Assembly: GCA_964036045.1 (NCBI GenBank)
Contig: OZ038379.1
Coordinates: 72,074,719 to 72,138,718 of the forward strand
Origin: Eutreptiella sp. 'Long Island Sound 2002'
Taxonomy: Eukaryota > Euglenozoa > Euglenophyceae > Eutreptiales > Eutreptiaceae
DNA: 64,000 nt
Direction of reading: 5' to 3'
Below the pieces are notes generated by a model that worked only from the letters and a program-made list of their open reading frames with translations, had not been told where the DNA came from and made no database searches. Within the stretch, counting starts at the first letter, position 1, and every line of letters starts with the position of its first letter. Position numbers and translations under genes: made by a program. Below, in pieces: positions 1-12,320 of the stretch.

Positions 1-59
1 TCATCATAAGTTTTCTAAATGAGGCCGTCATGGTGGACCAAAGGGTCCAAGAACCTCCC

Positions 60-2122
60 TCAGGCCTCACCAAATGTAACCCCCTCTCGTACTTGACTGC
101 CCCAGTAAATGTAATCCTCCATAAGGTTGGAGAGCTCACCTACCGAACAGTTCTGAAGAACGGTTAGCCCATGGAAAACATGGTCGGCGACAATTCTGTT
201 CACCCGGCGGTTGACTTCCCGCAAAACACGCTCTTCCACTTGGGCACAACTCAGGTTCCTACTGATCACCCTCTTATCGATCGGGACCGCAACGTCTTTC
301 GGGATTGCTCCAAGAAGCGCTTTGATAAGCTTTCATTCGCCGAGCGCGACCCCCACGTCTCGCTCCCACCTGGCATAGGACAGAACCCAGTCCTGTGCCC
401 TCACACCGTGGCCGTCCCAACTTCCCGGACTTGTACATCCTTCAGGGCACGGCGGTCCAGTAGGGGAGTGTCCATGGTGTTATAGACCCCCGCGCTCTAC
501 CACGAGATTCCATCCCCACTGGGATACACATCCACGGGAATGGGGGTCAGTGATTGCATTGGGGGCGTAGGCGCCTCTGGAAACGGAAAACCTCGCAAGG
601 GACCCATACTGGGTTTAATCTTGGGCGGTTTTTCGCCCTTGGGGAAATGTTCAATTGTTCCGGGTTCAAACTTACCCTCGTCATCAAAAGACCTGAGATC
701 ATTTTCCCGACAATGCCTGAAATTGGCATTGGGGTCCCGTGCAATCATGGGTTGGCACCGGATGGTCTGAGACTCTATCGGATCGATGCGTCTCATAATG
801 GAGACCATCAGGCTGGTCCTGTTTCGGATGCATGAACTGGTTGCTTGGCATTGCCTCGGACACCTGTGGGGGTTCGGGGAAATCTCCCCCCAAAAGTCCT
901 CGTGGGGCCGGTTCTGCTCTGTCAGGGTAATAACTTCGGTCCATGGGGTGAGGTCCTCTGGGCCTGAGGTGTTCCTTCTGCAGTTGGGCCATCAGTGCGT
1001 CCATATTTTGCCCGAGTGTCCTTATTTGCCCCTGGAAATACGACTTGACCTGCCCGAGCTCTCTTGCCAGATGCCCTACGGCGTTTGGCTCAACTTCTTC
1101 GGGCGGCCCTGGGGCTTGGGTTGTCTTCTGGCTCTCCATCTTCTGCGCCAGGTCCTCCAACGCTTGTACCCGCACTTCCAACTGGCGAACATGGTCTCGA
1201 GTCTTCAGTCCCCTGGATTCTCATTCCCAGTTGAACGACCTGGTCTTGAGTTTCCCTAAGGACTTCATCATGACGTCGCTTCGTGTTGGTGGTGGCCCCC
1301 TTGTACTGAGCTTGTTCCTGTTCAATTCTGGCCAGGGCCTCCAGCAACACATTGACCTGGCTGGGATAAGCGTTCCCCGCTGCTTCGCTGGTGGCACCCA
1401 AGGCCTCTAGCTGACTCGGCCAAGTTTCTCTGGCCTTGATCCCCTCCATCTGCAGCTGGAGTTGTTCCGCTTGTGCCACTACGCTTGCGGCCGTCTGGTC
1501 CATCTGGTTGCTAACCACTTCCAGCTAATTGGACCCCGCTAGGACCGCCTGTGTGCCTTGGTCCACGTTGGCGTTGATGAACCGCACCACCGCCCGAACT
1601 CCTACTAGTCCATATGGGTGATCCCCTTGTGCCTCGGATAGGCTGGCGATCTTCTGCTCAAAGCCGGCCAAACTGGACCTCAGGACCTCCAGTTGATTCT
1701 CCATAAAGTCGATCTGGTTGTCCAGGACAGCGCGTCCAGGTGCTTGGGCTCAAGGTAGCGTTTTCACCTGACGCATCATCTTCTCCACATGGTCCTTCAG
1801 TTCGGCAACTCGGGGATGAAGTTGATGTCATTGCGACCGATTGCATGGTGGTTTGCCGAACCCCATCTGTCAGCTGCCGTAGCTGATATATGGCCATGAT
1901 GGTCTCGCTGGTGATCTCCTCCATGGTGGCCCGATACCCAGCAAAGGTCTCTGTCACGTCTCGTAGCTGGGCCATTGCCAGGGAGGCATCAATCTGGAAG
2001 TTCACAACCCGTGCCCAACGTACTCGGCTGCCATCAATTGCCGTCCATTCGACGGCATCAATCATTTGCCTTCGGTTGGGGTCTGCCTGGGCCCGGGTTG
2101 ACCTGCCGAAGCCTTCTTCCAT
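60..2122 (-). pseudogene. Decayed Gag-like coiled-coil protein, probably from an LTR retrotransposon
   Basis: Five overlapping minus-strand reading-frame pieces (2122-1658, 1518-1090, 1181-699, 808-497, 269-60) in changing frames read as one Gln/Glu/Leu-rich, heptad-like protein. The first piece holds an alpha-helical stretch around QIDASLAMAQLRDV. Between 1850 and 1520 another frame continues it (DNQIDFMENQLEVLRSSLAG) with two in-frame stops. The 1181-699 piece begins with a clear coiled coil (VQALEDLAQKMESQ). The tail becomes Pro/Lys-rich near 600. A long coiled coil without enzyme motifs followed by a basic-proline segment is typical of retrotransposon Gag, but no zinc knuckle or capsid motif is visible, so the assignment is inference. 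No LTR, primer-binding site or adjacent pol was found, and the left part is cut by the window edge. Confidence 0.4.
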
Positions 2123-5100
2123 CCGGTCTTGTTCGCCGGGTGCTTTTGCTCAGGGGCCTATACGTAGGCCCTACCAACGCACCGGCAGCCTGCGAGTGGC
2201 TTTAGGTCAACCTCAGCATGGGGCTTGGCATATGCTCATCAGAAGATGAGTGCGACATATGCCCACCCATGGGATGGACACGTGTCCTCAGTGGCATCGG
2301 TTCCATCTCGCAAATGACATTCAAGTCCTCAAGTGTGGGCTGGTTGGATTCGTCCATGACGATAGATCTTGTTGTTGTTTTTCTTGTTGTTCTTCTGATC
2401 TGCAGGTCATTCTTGAGCTCCTCCTGTACTCTTGGTGCTAGAGGAGCGAAGAACTGCCTCTGCTACCAACTTTTACCCTTCGACTCTTTCTTCGTAAAGG
2501 AAGGATGGCCTTGTCCCGGTCACCCTTGGATCAACATCATGACACTGCAAAACATCAAGAACCAGAAGTCCTCAACCGTCAATGTCAATCCAAGTATCAA
2601 CAATAAGACAAATAAGAAATAGACAGCCCCTGAGAGGAAGGGAAAAACAATAGACAGATATTAACACAGGACCTCATACCTGACCTAGATGCAGATCGGC
2701 AGTTTCCGCTCTACACAGGACAAAAACATATGGAGGCGGGAAGTGCCCTCAAAACACACAAATTCAGCGATCCTCTTATACAATAACATGTTTCAGTTGA
2801 CTGCACACAAGGACCCACAGCGAAGGCAAGGGAACAATGGGCTCTCAAGACTTGGTCCTGAAGGGTCCACCAATAGTGCCTCCAGGGGGACGTCCACAAG
2901 GTCGCATCACAGACGTCACAACATACCCCATGGGGGGGTTCTCCATGAATCATACCCAGACTTGGATAGTAAGGGGGGGTCATGGCAACCCCATAACCCC
3001 ACGACTCCATGGCTGCCCTCTTGGTGGCCGATTGTCCTTAGACTACTTCTGCCTCACGCAGGCTTGCAAGCTCTGCCGCACCGTAGGCAAGGCGAATTGT
3101 GCTAAACATACCAAGTCAGAACTGCAAATTTACCAAATTAGCCCAACAAGTCAGTCCAACCAGACTAGAAGATCAGGCAAGGGATTCAGGACCGAGCACT
3201 TATACTTACAGCTGAAGGTCGTATCAAGACACATGCAAAGAGATTCGGTGAACGGGCACATTGGCGAACTGCTGTAAGCCAAGGGAATGCTCCCATAGAC
3301 GGGGCCCAAATCCCCAATTCTCCAACATGACGCGATCATAGGACTCACCATATGTGCAATATCTCCGACTCACGTAGTTGAGCAAATACAAAGTTGACAT
3401 ATGTTGGGACCATGGACATGTGCCTCGATATCAGCCTCGGACACATGGACCGGGTGGCCGCGACAATGCCTTCACAAGCACATGCGGGAGCGGCTCAGAA
3501 GGCACCTGACATAGGGCAGTGGGAGGGACAGGACGTCCCCTTGGTAAGAGCTTCTTCCTGCAATGTCAAAGAAGGCATTTCGAGCTCCCGAAGAGACCTA
3601 CCTACCTACCTACCTCGATACCAGCCACTTACCTCGGTCCAAATCTCGTGCCCCATGGAGAAAAAAAAATTAAAACACGGTCCGAAAAATGAAAAACAAC
3701 GTAATTCGGCCTAAATGATATCTACCCCCTAAGGTAGAACTCCATCTCCTTGGTTGGAACAGTTTCAAACGCAATATGAGTCCACTAGACTTAGGTCTGA
3801 ATATATGCAACATATGAGATTTATTTGAAGCCTCTAGCTATTTTTCCAACATACAGAAAAATGGCACACGAACAGGGCAAAAAAGAACCATACCCCACAT
3901 GGGTGAACCCGTGGTTCCCTCATCCCCGAATGAGGAGAATGGGGGACATAACCTATTCGAGGCGGGTTAATGTCCACTTTCCCAATTGCCCTTATTCTTG
4001 GATATCGGGCGCACACAACCCAGGGACAAACATTAAGGGGGATATAGAGTTGTACCTCTATCGGCCAAAAAGGTGAAAAATGGCCTAGGAAGTGCTTCTC
4101 CCCGCCTTCGGTCAAAGGAAGACAAGTCGACGCGAAGCCTAAGTTTTTAAAACAATACTTCCCAACACATCACATCGCCAATGAGTTACTTAGCTCATTC
4201 GAAGAGGTGAAAAAACGAACCTTCCAACCTCGATTCATGACGTGCACAAAACAAGTAAAAAATAGCAATATCGGCCAAAGGTTGAGAGTTATAACGAAGG
4301 TACCTTAATCGACTAAGGGTTTGGCTTATAGCCCAATTAAAGGTATCATAGTAGGCCTTTACGCATTTAGTTACGCCACATTAAGTCTTACTTGCATACC
4401 AAGGTCAAAAGGGCCGTCAAATGAACACGTTCAAATAATTGCAAACCAGGACACGTGTTCAGTTTGGAGGCCTATGAAAAAGAGAGATTGAGGTTGGAAT
4501 CTACTCACATTCAAGTAAAAGGTCAATACTTCTCATATTACCTTAGTATCGGGTCTAACCTGCCACAAGCTTGGAGAAGGAAGCAAAATGGTCGAGCACC
4601 TCTGATTCAAAAGTGCCAAAAAAAGTGCGGAAGTCGCAATAAATTTACAAGGCACTATCAATAAGAAAAATAATACGTGGATACAATCCTGAGTTGAAAT
4701 GTAATTTGCAAAATATCTCTGGCTTTTGGTCCTGGGAAGAACATACTCGCGTATGGCTGTTCGTTCTCACGTTACCACGGAACTAGCGTTTGTGCACGCA
4801 AAACGCTCATGAAAAACACTCTTTCTAGATATACTTGGTATATCAAGGGAAGCACGCTACAAACTGTATATGCATGATGCATGAGTGCAGAATGCCGCAC
4901 AATAGGAGGTTATGGGGGGGAGACAACAGCGTCGTGGTCCCCCAGTTTGAATTATTGGGCCATGCGCCGAAAAAACCCTGCGCAGCAATTTTCTCCAAAC
5001 TGGAGCGCTGGAAAAATGTGAATGTCATACCAGTTGAAAGTATAAGAAAACACCTTCAGATCCAGCTACTCAGGGTATTTCTAACCTGACAGGTGCAGGA

Positions 5101-6835
5101 GAAATTCCGAAAACAAAACTCCCCACAGAACCTCCGGCAAACCCCGCGCACAGGCGACGACAGGCGGCATTTTGCCGGAGCTCAGAGATCTTTCGAACAT
5201 GATGGAGGTTTGATGAAATTCGATCATCTACATAAAACTGTTGCAGTTCCTGATTGACTGATGCCGCTCACGGCAAGTAACGAGGACGTCGGGAATGGAA
5301 TCGTCTTGCCGTCATTTTGCAACAACTGCAAACAAGGGAAGGCTTGTTATCTCAGCGAAAGAAGTGAAAAATACCTCAAGGACGTCGTACGGGTGCCCAC
5401 GGGGAGCCAAAGAGGCCGCCCTCACAGGCTTGTCAATTTCAAAACTCCCTGCCGGTCCTGGGTTCCTTTGTATAGGCGTTCTGTGTTGATGCTGGGCTCC
5501 TCTTGTTTGGTTGCTGTGTGGTGCCTGTGTGCGGTCCGTGTGATTTTTCCACATCCAAAATCTGTTTTACAGTCCCTGGCCTAGGGTTCCTGCCACACGC
5601 ACAGGCATCTGTCTTGCATTCCACTTCGGCTTTCTGTCGTGATCCCACTTCGGCGCTATCTGTTAACGCAGTATGTACAGTTCTGTCGGTGGCAACGCCC
5701 CTCCTGAATGATGCCTGCCGTTGGCCTGTGCTCCCCATGGGAGCATCGAGTCGCCGATGGATGGCACCTGCTGTCCGGTGTCCCGGGGTCCAAAATTCCA
5801 ATATTAATGTGTGATACGTGTTGCACCGTCCCCTGCGGGCTCTTTCAGGTCAGCAAGGGGGTGTACTGGTATGGGATGCACCGATCTGGATGATAGTATT
5901 GACCCCCGTAGATTTCTCTGGCATGCTACCCCGGCGCTGTCTCCTCTCCTCGTTGGCTTGGTGCGCCGTGGGCGCCTTTAGGTCAGTGGGCTGTGCATGG
6001 GAATGGGATGTACTGGTGATAATGATGACAGCGACTCCTGGTGATTTCCCTGATAGTTCTCCTTGGTGCTGTTTGCTCAGTGTCCAGGTTTCTGTGTGTG
6101 TTCCACCCCGGGGTTAGCCATCTCCATGCTGGCTTAGTGTGCTGGTGAGCGGGTTATGGTAGGGTACATTGGTTATGGCTCTGGGCCCGTCTTAGCAATT
6201 CCGCTTGGGGTCATGCAGCTGTCAGGAAGGAGCAAATTTTGGCGATACACGGTGCGCCGGGCAGGCCGTGGATGCAAGGACCATACCTGTGTGTGGGTGT
6301 GGTGGCTGGCCTTCCCCGCTGCTGGCTGGTTGGTATTTCGAGATGTGGAGGCGCTGTCTGTGCCGTGGGGTCAGGAACGAGTGAGAAGGTTGTTGGTGGG
6401 TCCTGGTTGATGTGTCCGCAGGTGTTGCAGACTGCCTCCGCCATAAGTATCGGTCTCATGTCCCAGATAGATCGGGGAAGCTGCATTTTGGCCTGATGCT
6501 GTGTGCCGTGGTTTTCATGCTCCCAATGGCCTGAAATTTGGCCGGGGCCGGTTCACCATTGCCGTGGTGGTCATGTTTACCCTCCGGTAAAGAAGCCCAG
6601 CGGTGTTTGCGCCGGCATCTACGGCTGTCGTCAGTTAGGATCGTCGGAGGCTGGCGGTTCTGAATAGGGCAGCGAGGAGTGCGCTGAAGACCTTGGTCAC
6701 GAGGCTGCATATGCTGCCCGTGCCTCTGCAACGTTGTGGATTGTGGATGCAACTTCCTCCGCCAGTGCCCTAATCTGGTGCATTGCCAAGACAGAGAACA
6801 GGTTTGGCGTGGTGAGACAATTGGGCTGATGGGAG
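2123..6835. other. No supported gene: relict non-coding sequence
   Basis: All reading frames here are short and show no recognisable motif. Composition is near balanced to 5.4 kb, then becomes G/T-rich with recurring words around 'gggatg' and 'ctggtg' (5.8-6.1 kb), suggesting decayed repeats. A (CCTA)n microsatellite lies at 3597-3615. Nothing else can be called. Confidence 0.5.
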
Positions 6836-6844
6836 ATGGCCGCT

Positions 6845-7095
6845 CCTGACAGGAGCCGCCCCTGGCTCCTGCTCCTGAGGAGCACCCACCCTCGCTCCTG
6901 AGGAGCTCCGACCCTGGGTTCCTCTTCAGGAGCACTGCCCCTGGCTCCTGAGGAGCTCCGACCCTAAGGAGCCTCCTGTGGAGCACCGACCCTGGCTCTT
7001 CAGGAGCCAAAGCCCCTGGGGAGCACCGATCCTGCTCCTGAGGAGCAAGTGGGCTCCTGAGGAGCACCGACCCTGGCTTCTGAGGGGCCAAAACA
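6845..7095. repeat. Array of GCTCCTGAGGAGC palindromes
   Basis: About nine to ten perfect or one-off copies of the self-complementary 13-mer GCTCCTGAGGAGC, most spaced by a linker close to ACCGACCCTG, giving a period near 35 bp. Degenerate relatives recur at 7240-7265 and 7490-7520. Each copy could form a short hairpin or a dimeric protein-binding site. The run also creates a spurious plus-strand reading frame, which I do not annotate. Confidence 0.75.
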
Positions 7096-7604
7096 GAAAA
7101 AGGGAAATTTTTCACTTTAAGCTGAGTACTTTGCGTGCCCATTGTGGCTGCAGAATTACCAACAACTTGGATAAAAGTTGTTTTTTTGGACTCTTACAGG
7201 CTTTACTCATGTCTACATCATTCATCCTGAAGAACACCACCTCTGCTCCTTGGGAACAATTCTGCTTCCGAAAAGAAGCGGCCCTCAGGAACCAAAACAA
7301 AAAGACTTATTCCCACTTTTTGATTACCTATGTGTACTTCTTCATACAGGGTGCCCATTGTGCATGCAAGATTGCCAACAAAGATGTATTGTTGTTAGCT
7401 TTGAAGGTTGAACTAGAGATTTCCTCCAAATTTCTTTTAAGTGAACCAGTTCGTTTGTTTGAATCATTGATCTTGAGAAGAACCACCATTGTGCCTCAAG
7501 AGCAATTCTGCTCCAGAGGAGCACGGGCTGTGTCTTTCAGGGAGCTAAATCAAACCTAAGTGCTTCTCACTTTTTGCTTGCTGTTTCACATCATTTCCAA
7601 GATT

Positions 7605-8500
7605 TTCTGACCTTCTGCACTTGTTCTCGTGTTCAAAGCTGCGAAGCACCACAGGCACCTCAAGCAGAATGAACACGGACTCTGTTGTTGTTGAAATCTG
7701 TTCCCAAATCATTTGTATGGTACCATTGTTTCGGCCTGAGTTCAGGCCCTCGTCAGCCTGCCAACTGTACAAATGAAGACAGAGAGGCATTTATTTTACA
7801 AATCTCAGCGTACAATAGACAGAAATAGCAAACAGTCAAAATTCCGAAAATCGATGGCTGGAAGTTACACAAAATTCAAAGCTGATAGAAAATCATTCGC
7901 ATCCTGAGTCAAATTCTGTTTCAAATTTCGCAAATCAGGGGATTCAATTATTGACAGCATCTGCTTTAGCTTTCTGTGAAATACACGTCGAAAATTCGCC
8001 TGCGACTTGAAGCTGCAGAACATGCGCACTCCTGGCAGCACAGAATTCACATTCTCCTGTAGTTTTTTCCACAATTCTTTCCCAAGTTATTTCCAAACTG
8101 TTTTCCAAAATTCTTCCCAAATTTCTTCCAGAATTGTTTCCAAAATCTTTTCCAAAAATGTTTCAAATTTTTTGACATTCTGCACTTGCCCTCGTGTTTG
8201 AAATTGCGAAGATCTACAGGCACCTCAAGCAGGATGAACACGGACTCTGTTGTTGTTGAAATCTGTTCTCAAATCATTTTCAAAATTTTTTGCAAAATTA
8301 TTTCTAAAGTTTTTTCGAACGTTTTTTGACCTTCTGCACTTGTTCTTGAGTTTAAAACTGCGAAGCACTACAGGCACGTCAAGCAAGATGAACACGGACT
8401 CTGTTGTTGTTGAAATCTGTTCTAAAATCATGCGTATGGTACCATGGTTTTGGCCTGAGTTCTGGCCCTCGCCAGCCTGATACCTGTACAAATGAAGACG
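7605..8500. repeat. Three dispersed direct repeats of a 100-155 bp segment
   Basis: The segment containing GAACACGGACTCTGTTGTTG occurs at 7621-7789, 8185-8281 (partial) and 8341-8495. The first and last copies continue through ATGGTACCAT and a shared GCCTGAGTTC...CTGTACAAATGAAGAC end. They are diverged by a few percent and have no coding motif. The third copy ends exactly where the family X body begins, so it may be the 5' junction or an older element. Confidence 0.65.
8050..8175. repeat. Degenerate TTTCCAAAA tandem repeat
   Basis: Roughly ten imperfect repeats of a 12-14 bp unit around TTTTCCAAAATTCT, pyrimidine-rich on the plus strand. No coding signal. Similar thymine-rich runs resume at 8275-8330 between two of the larger direct repeats. 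Confidence 0.6.
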
Positions 8501-8506
8501 CATCTA

Positions 8507-11120
8507 CCCAAACTTCCCCCCGGGCCCCCAGAGGATGCGGACCAAGGCTTACCACACCTCCTGAAAATGTCCCCACTGCACGACAAACAAGCCAGGTCCC
8601 AGTATCACAGGGCCATAGACCGCGCCTGGCGCAACCAACCAGACCCCACTGACCTATTCACAGCCATGCGCACAGGCGCCTCCCCCTGCGGTTTCCAGCA
8701 ACAACCCCACACTGAGGACCACCAGGCCCTGAAAGCCCGGGGAGAAATTCTCCATGACCTCCGCTGTGCGAAGCAACAGATGGTGACCCTCCTCCACGCC
8801 AACAAACCGAAAACCCGACCTCTCATATACAACTGCACGGCGCAGATAGCCGACATCAGAATGGACCTGCAGCACTTGCACATCCACAGACATCAGCGCG
8901 TCGCCGAAGAACACGAGCGGTATGCGCGACTTGAACTCCCCTGCAAAGCCATCCGCCACCTCAACAACGCCATAACGGACACCGCCAGGACATACTGCAC
9001 ACGGACACCCAAAATAAAATCAAAGGCCTCCCTCAAGTCTTCAACCACGCCCAGAGGATGCAACTAGAGAAACGCCCCTCCACCATCTGCAGAGTCCAGA
9101 AGGCCATCCTCAGTCTCCAGCAACACAAAACACCAGGCTACGACGCCCTCCCTGCGAAGGCGTGCTACTACCTCCCCGCCCACCTCCTCTGCATCCAAAT
9201 CGTCACATCATCACGGGGCAGACCCGCATGCCAGTAGACTGGGAAAATGTTGTCTGCCCCCTCTACAAAAAAGGGGGACTGGGCCGGACAACTGGCACCC
9301 CATAGTGTGTGCAGTGACGGAGGTCAAGATCGTCTGGACCATCCTCTTGCGCCGCATCCAGGCCCCATCTAGACCCCGACATACCCGCCACCCTCTGGGG
9401 AGCTATCTCGGGCCGGTCTGCACACGAGGGCATCCTCCTCCAGGACACCGTCACCCACATGGACCAAATGGAGCTGATCATTGTCTCCCTTGACGTCAAG
9501 AGAGCCTTCCCGAACACCCCGTGGCTCCTTTTGGAAGCGGTCTGGACACGCCTAGGCCTCCCCTTCACCTATGACTACAGCAGCTGTTTTTTTCCAAAAT
9601 TTAGAAAGTCAGCAAAAGGGGGTTTATCACGTGGAATAATCTAAGTTTTTTTCTACGGCCCTAAATAGGGGGGGGGGGTTTCCTACCTGGGTTGTGTCCA
9701 AAAATATCAAAAACCCGGAAATGTGGCCTATTTCTGGGTATTGTTGCCTGCTCTGGGCTACACCAGTGTACCTGCCTGTAGAGGACTGTTGCCAGAAATT
9801 CTCCTTTTCTTTGGATTCTCTGGCCCCAAAATGGAGATAGGGGGGTTCCTCCTACCTGAGTCTTCTCCCAAACCATCAAAAACCCTGGAATTTGGCCTGT
9901 TTTGGGGTATTTTTCTCTGCTCGGGGGGGGGTACTGCAGAACAGTGCTGCACACCAGTGTACCTGCCTATACGCACGAAAAAAACATTAAACTAGGTTTT
10001 GTACCCAAAAAAGACCAAAAGAAACTAGAACTTCACCTCCCATTTCATCCACACCCGCACGTACACAGTCCGGACCAGAGCGGGCCTCAGTCCCTTCTTG
10101 GAGCCAGGCAGTGGGGTCCCCAAGGGAGGAGCGGAAGGGCCCTTCCTGGGCCTCCTCGTGACACTCCGCCTGCCCCGCACCATCAAACAGGACTACCCGG
10201 CCTACGCATACCACCCCTTCCTATTCCTCCTGGTGGGTTTCGCGGACAACACCAACCTCACGGTTGCACACACTCCACACGAACCCCATACACCGTACGA
10301 CGGACCCACAGTCATCCAGCAGGCCAACGACTTACTGGTCGTGACCATCTCCCACCTCTCCCAAAACAACCACATCAACCACCCTACCAAGTCGGTGGCC
10401 ATGATCAAAGGGTCTGCCACGGCCCCGACCCTGGGGCCAGGAAGACCCCCCATGCACGTCCTGGAAGCCACTACCCACTTAGGGGTGGTCCCCACCACCG
10501 CAGGTGCAGGGCGTCAAGCTCGGAGCCCTCCCCCCCCTTACCCCCCGCTTACCTCGCCTGGTGATCCCCCCCTGCCCTACAGGAGCTCCGCCGCCGAGTG
10601 AGGTGGGCCAGGGGGGCGGGAAGGCGTGAAGGGTGCCACCTCCGCCACACATTCTAGGAAATTCTCACCTGTCCCCCCTCCGACCCTGACGACACCCCCC
10701 CTCGAGGCCGCCATGCCGCAGAGGGCATGAAAAGCCCTCCGCCGGAATCGCGGTTCAGGGCCTCCGCCCCCCCTACACCCCCGCAACCCTCCGCCGGTAG
10801 CTCCAGGCCGCCCACCGCCAGGCATGGGCCATCGGCGCCACACAGACCTCGCCACAACCTCAACACCAAGGCACCGGATAGAGAAAGGTCAAACAGAAGG
10901 CCGGCGGCAAGGGGGCGAGGAAAGGCGCAAGGTGACGGGCACGCCCCAACTGAAACAGGGCACCAGGGGCAACACAACACGGGGGCAAAAAATCACAGGA
11001 GGGCCACCAACACTAAGAGAAGGAGAGGGCAGGGGCCACAGCACTAGGGAAAGGGGAGGACGCGGAGACACGCGCCAAGACACAGACCCACGGAGGGGGA
11101 AAGCGCTACACCGGAAGGAC
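8507..11120 (+). pseudogene. Family X copy 1: non-LTR RT, 5'-truncated and inactive
   Basis: It aligns by eye to the EN-RT linker and RT of family Y at 55.9-57.6 kb. Visible blocks: conserved linker start near 8520, 'EHERYARLELPCKAIRHL' (8910-8960), RT motif A as SLDVKRAFPNTP (9487-9522), motif B as GVPQGGAEGPF (10107-10142), and motif C as FADNTNL (10228-10248). The second catalytic Asp of FADD is Asn. The endonuclease is missing: the copy starts at 8507 inside the linker. Frames change several times and a 450-bp insert (9580-10029) sits between motifs A and B. After motif C comes a Pro/Arg-rich C-terminal region (10640-11120) without domains. The copy is cut at 11120 by the Penelope-like element and resumes at 14580. 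Non-functional. Confidence 0.7.
9580..10029 (+). mobile_element. 450-bp non-coding insertion inside X1 RT (first of three shared copies)
   Basis: Flanked by ACTACA at 9574-9579 and ACTAGA at 10024-10029, a likely 6-bp target duplication. Removing it rejoins the RT reading from PFTYD to the following NF segment, as in family Y. It contains two internal repeats with the shared word CACACCAGTGTACCTGCCTG. There is no ORF and no clear terminal inverted repeat. MITE-like, SINE-like or an unspliced intron are all possible. Confidence 0.55.
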
Positions 11121-11305
11121 TTGTCTTTCTCTACTCTTACAGCTGAGGAGGGGCGACTAGCCCAAAACATGTTCATTTGATTGATCTAAATTTGTGATTT
11201 GGTGCCATATACCCCGCTTTGCACATTGTTGAGATCGTCAAGGTTTCCTGGGTGCAAAATCATCGGGAGGTGAAACCAACCAAGCGGTCAAACATTTTGT
11301 GAAGG
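11121..11305 (+). repeat. 5' terminal direct repeat (pLTR) of the Penelope-like element
   Basis: 185 bp, matching 14395-14579 with three substitutions. It carries the hammerhead-like core at 11143-11168 and is followed 28 bp later by the ORF1 start. Confidence 0.85.
11143..11168 (+). ncRNA. Hammerhead-ribozyme-like core, 5' copy, with a base change at G12
   Basis: CTGAGGA (11143-11149) matches the conserved CUGANGA box. A GGGC/GCCC stem (11151-11154 with 11160-11163) follows. The next box reads AAAAC where the hammerhead consensus is GAAAC. The changed base (11164) corresponds to G12, the general base of the reaction, so this copy should be inactive. Minimal hammerheads in Penelope terminal repeats are established in the literature. 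Stems I and III are not convincing here. Confidence 0.4.
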
Positions 11306-11333
11306 TTGAAGTTACTTCGCACGTGTTACACTA

Positions 11334-12320
11334 ATGGCGCCAAAAGATCGTTGGAATTTAAGATCAATTCCCCAACTCCTGAAGAAGGACACACTCAACC
11401 ATCTCTTTGCCTTCCAAGCCTACCAATCCAAGTTATGCTGCAAGAAAAAATTGAAACGGCTATTGGCGAATGGATTCCAAGCCGCAAAATCCGTATTCCG
11501 AAATGGGAATGAGAAGGTATTAACCATCATAGAGGAGGACAAACAAAAAGAAATATATGTGGCACAATTTACGAAGAAGATCGAGTACATCAACAAGGAT
11601 GTGGAGAGCGCCAAAAAGAAGGTGGATGAGACGTTCGAAACGCTCAAGAAGGAATATGATAAGTATTATGTTGGAGTATGCCGCTACACCTTCTCGTTAC
11701 CATCCGATGATGTAATGCTGGACGATGGGAATGATTTCTTTGATGAAGCCATTGGGGAATATCATAATAAACGAGGAGCCATTCAAAATGTGGCGATCGC
11801 CAAACAAGTCACGGTGACAAGTTTTGAGAGAAAATATCAAGGTTGGGAAGAGTGGCAAGCAAGGAGAACGGCAGAGAAGAATGCGGAGATCTCGAACAAG
11901 AAGGTGAAGGATCAAGTTGATAACGCCTTGAAAGAGCATGCTTCACAAACTTCCGAGATGCAACAAAAAGCCCTCACGGACCAAAAGATTATGAATGAAG
12001 GAGTGGAGATTCTCATGAATGCGATGAGACTTGTGATGCCTAACATGGTTGATCCAAAAAACACAAGCGGGCGGCGCAAGGATACCACCAAAGACGCCGC
12101 CGGAGACAACAAAACAAGGAAAAAACGCGAAGGCAAAAGGAATTCAAGTGCATCGAGAGCTTCCACGGGATCCACGAAATCAAGTGCGAGTCACAGGAGA
12201 AAGCGCGAAAGCGCCGGAAACAAGGGCCCCAAAAAGAGGAAACCGATGAATCCAAGGCGAAGACCAAGGAAAGAAAATCCAAATGGCGGAGACAAAAAAG
12301 ATGGCAAGTCAAAACGGTGA
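11334..12320 (+). CDS. Penelope-like element ORF1: basic coiled-coil protein
   Basis: An uninterrupted 328-residue ORF from ATG at 11334, 28 bp after the 5' terminal repeat. The N-terminal 60 residues are Lys-rich. Residues about 60-110 and 175-220 look helical and coiled coil (for example KKIEYINKDVESAKKKVDET). The last 90 residues are strongly basic and Ser-rich (GRRKDTT through KDGKSKR), suggesting nucleic-acid binding. No endonuclease, zinc finger or RT motif is present. Some Penelope-like elements carry an extra ORF before the RT, so an RNA-binding or scaffold role is plausible but inferred. The stop TGA (12318-12320) overlaps the RT frame, which is -1 relative to this ORF. I found no convincing slippery heptamer: the run at 12294-12299 is preceded by C, not A. 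Confidence 0.65.
   Translation: MAPKDRWNLRSIPQLLKKDTLNHLFAFQAYQSKLCCKKKLKRLLANGFQAAKSVFRNGNEKVLTIIEEDKQKEIYVAQFTKKIEYINKDVESAKKKVDETFETLKKEYDKYYVGVCRYTFSLPSDDVMLDDGNDFFDEAIGEYHNKRGAIQNVAIAKQVTVTSFERKYQGWEEWQARRTAEKNAEISNKKVKDQVDNALKEHASQTSEMQQKALTDQKIMNEGVEILMNAMRLVMPNMVDPKNTSGRRKDTTKDAAGDNKTRKKREGKRNSSASRASTGSTKSSASHRRKRESAGNKGPKKRKPMNPRRRPRKENPNGGDKKDGKSKR

Noticed and set aside
6845-7095. Transcription terminators
   Set aside because: GCTCCTGAGGAGC hairpins lack U-tracts and occur in a regular array in eukaryotic DNA.
7545-8576. Minus-strand ORFs of 60-92 residues with repeated VFILLEVPV
   Set aside because: They are translations of the three direct repeats and the TTTCCAAAA tract, with no independent support.
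12291-12320. -1 slippery heptamer linking Penelope ORF1 to RT
   Set aside because: The zero-frame codons are GAC AAA AAA GAT, giving C AAA AAA, which does not allow P-site re-pairing; the RT frame is broken further on anyway.
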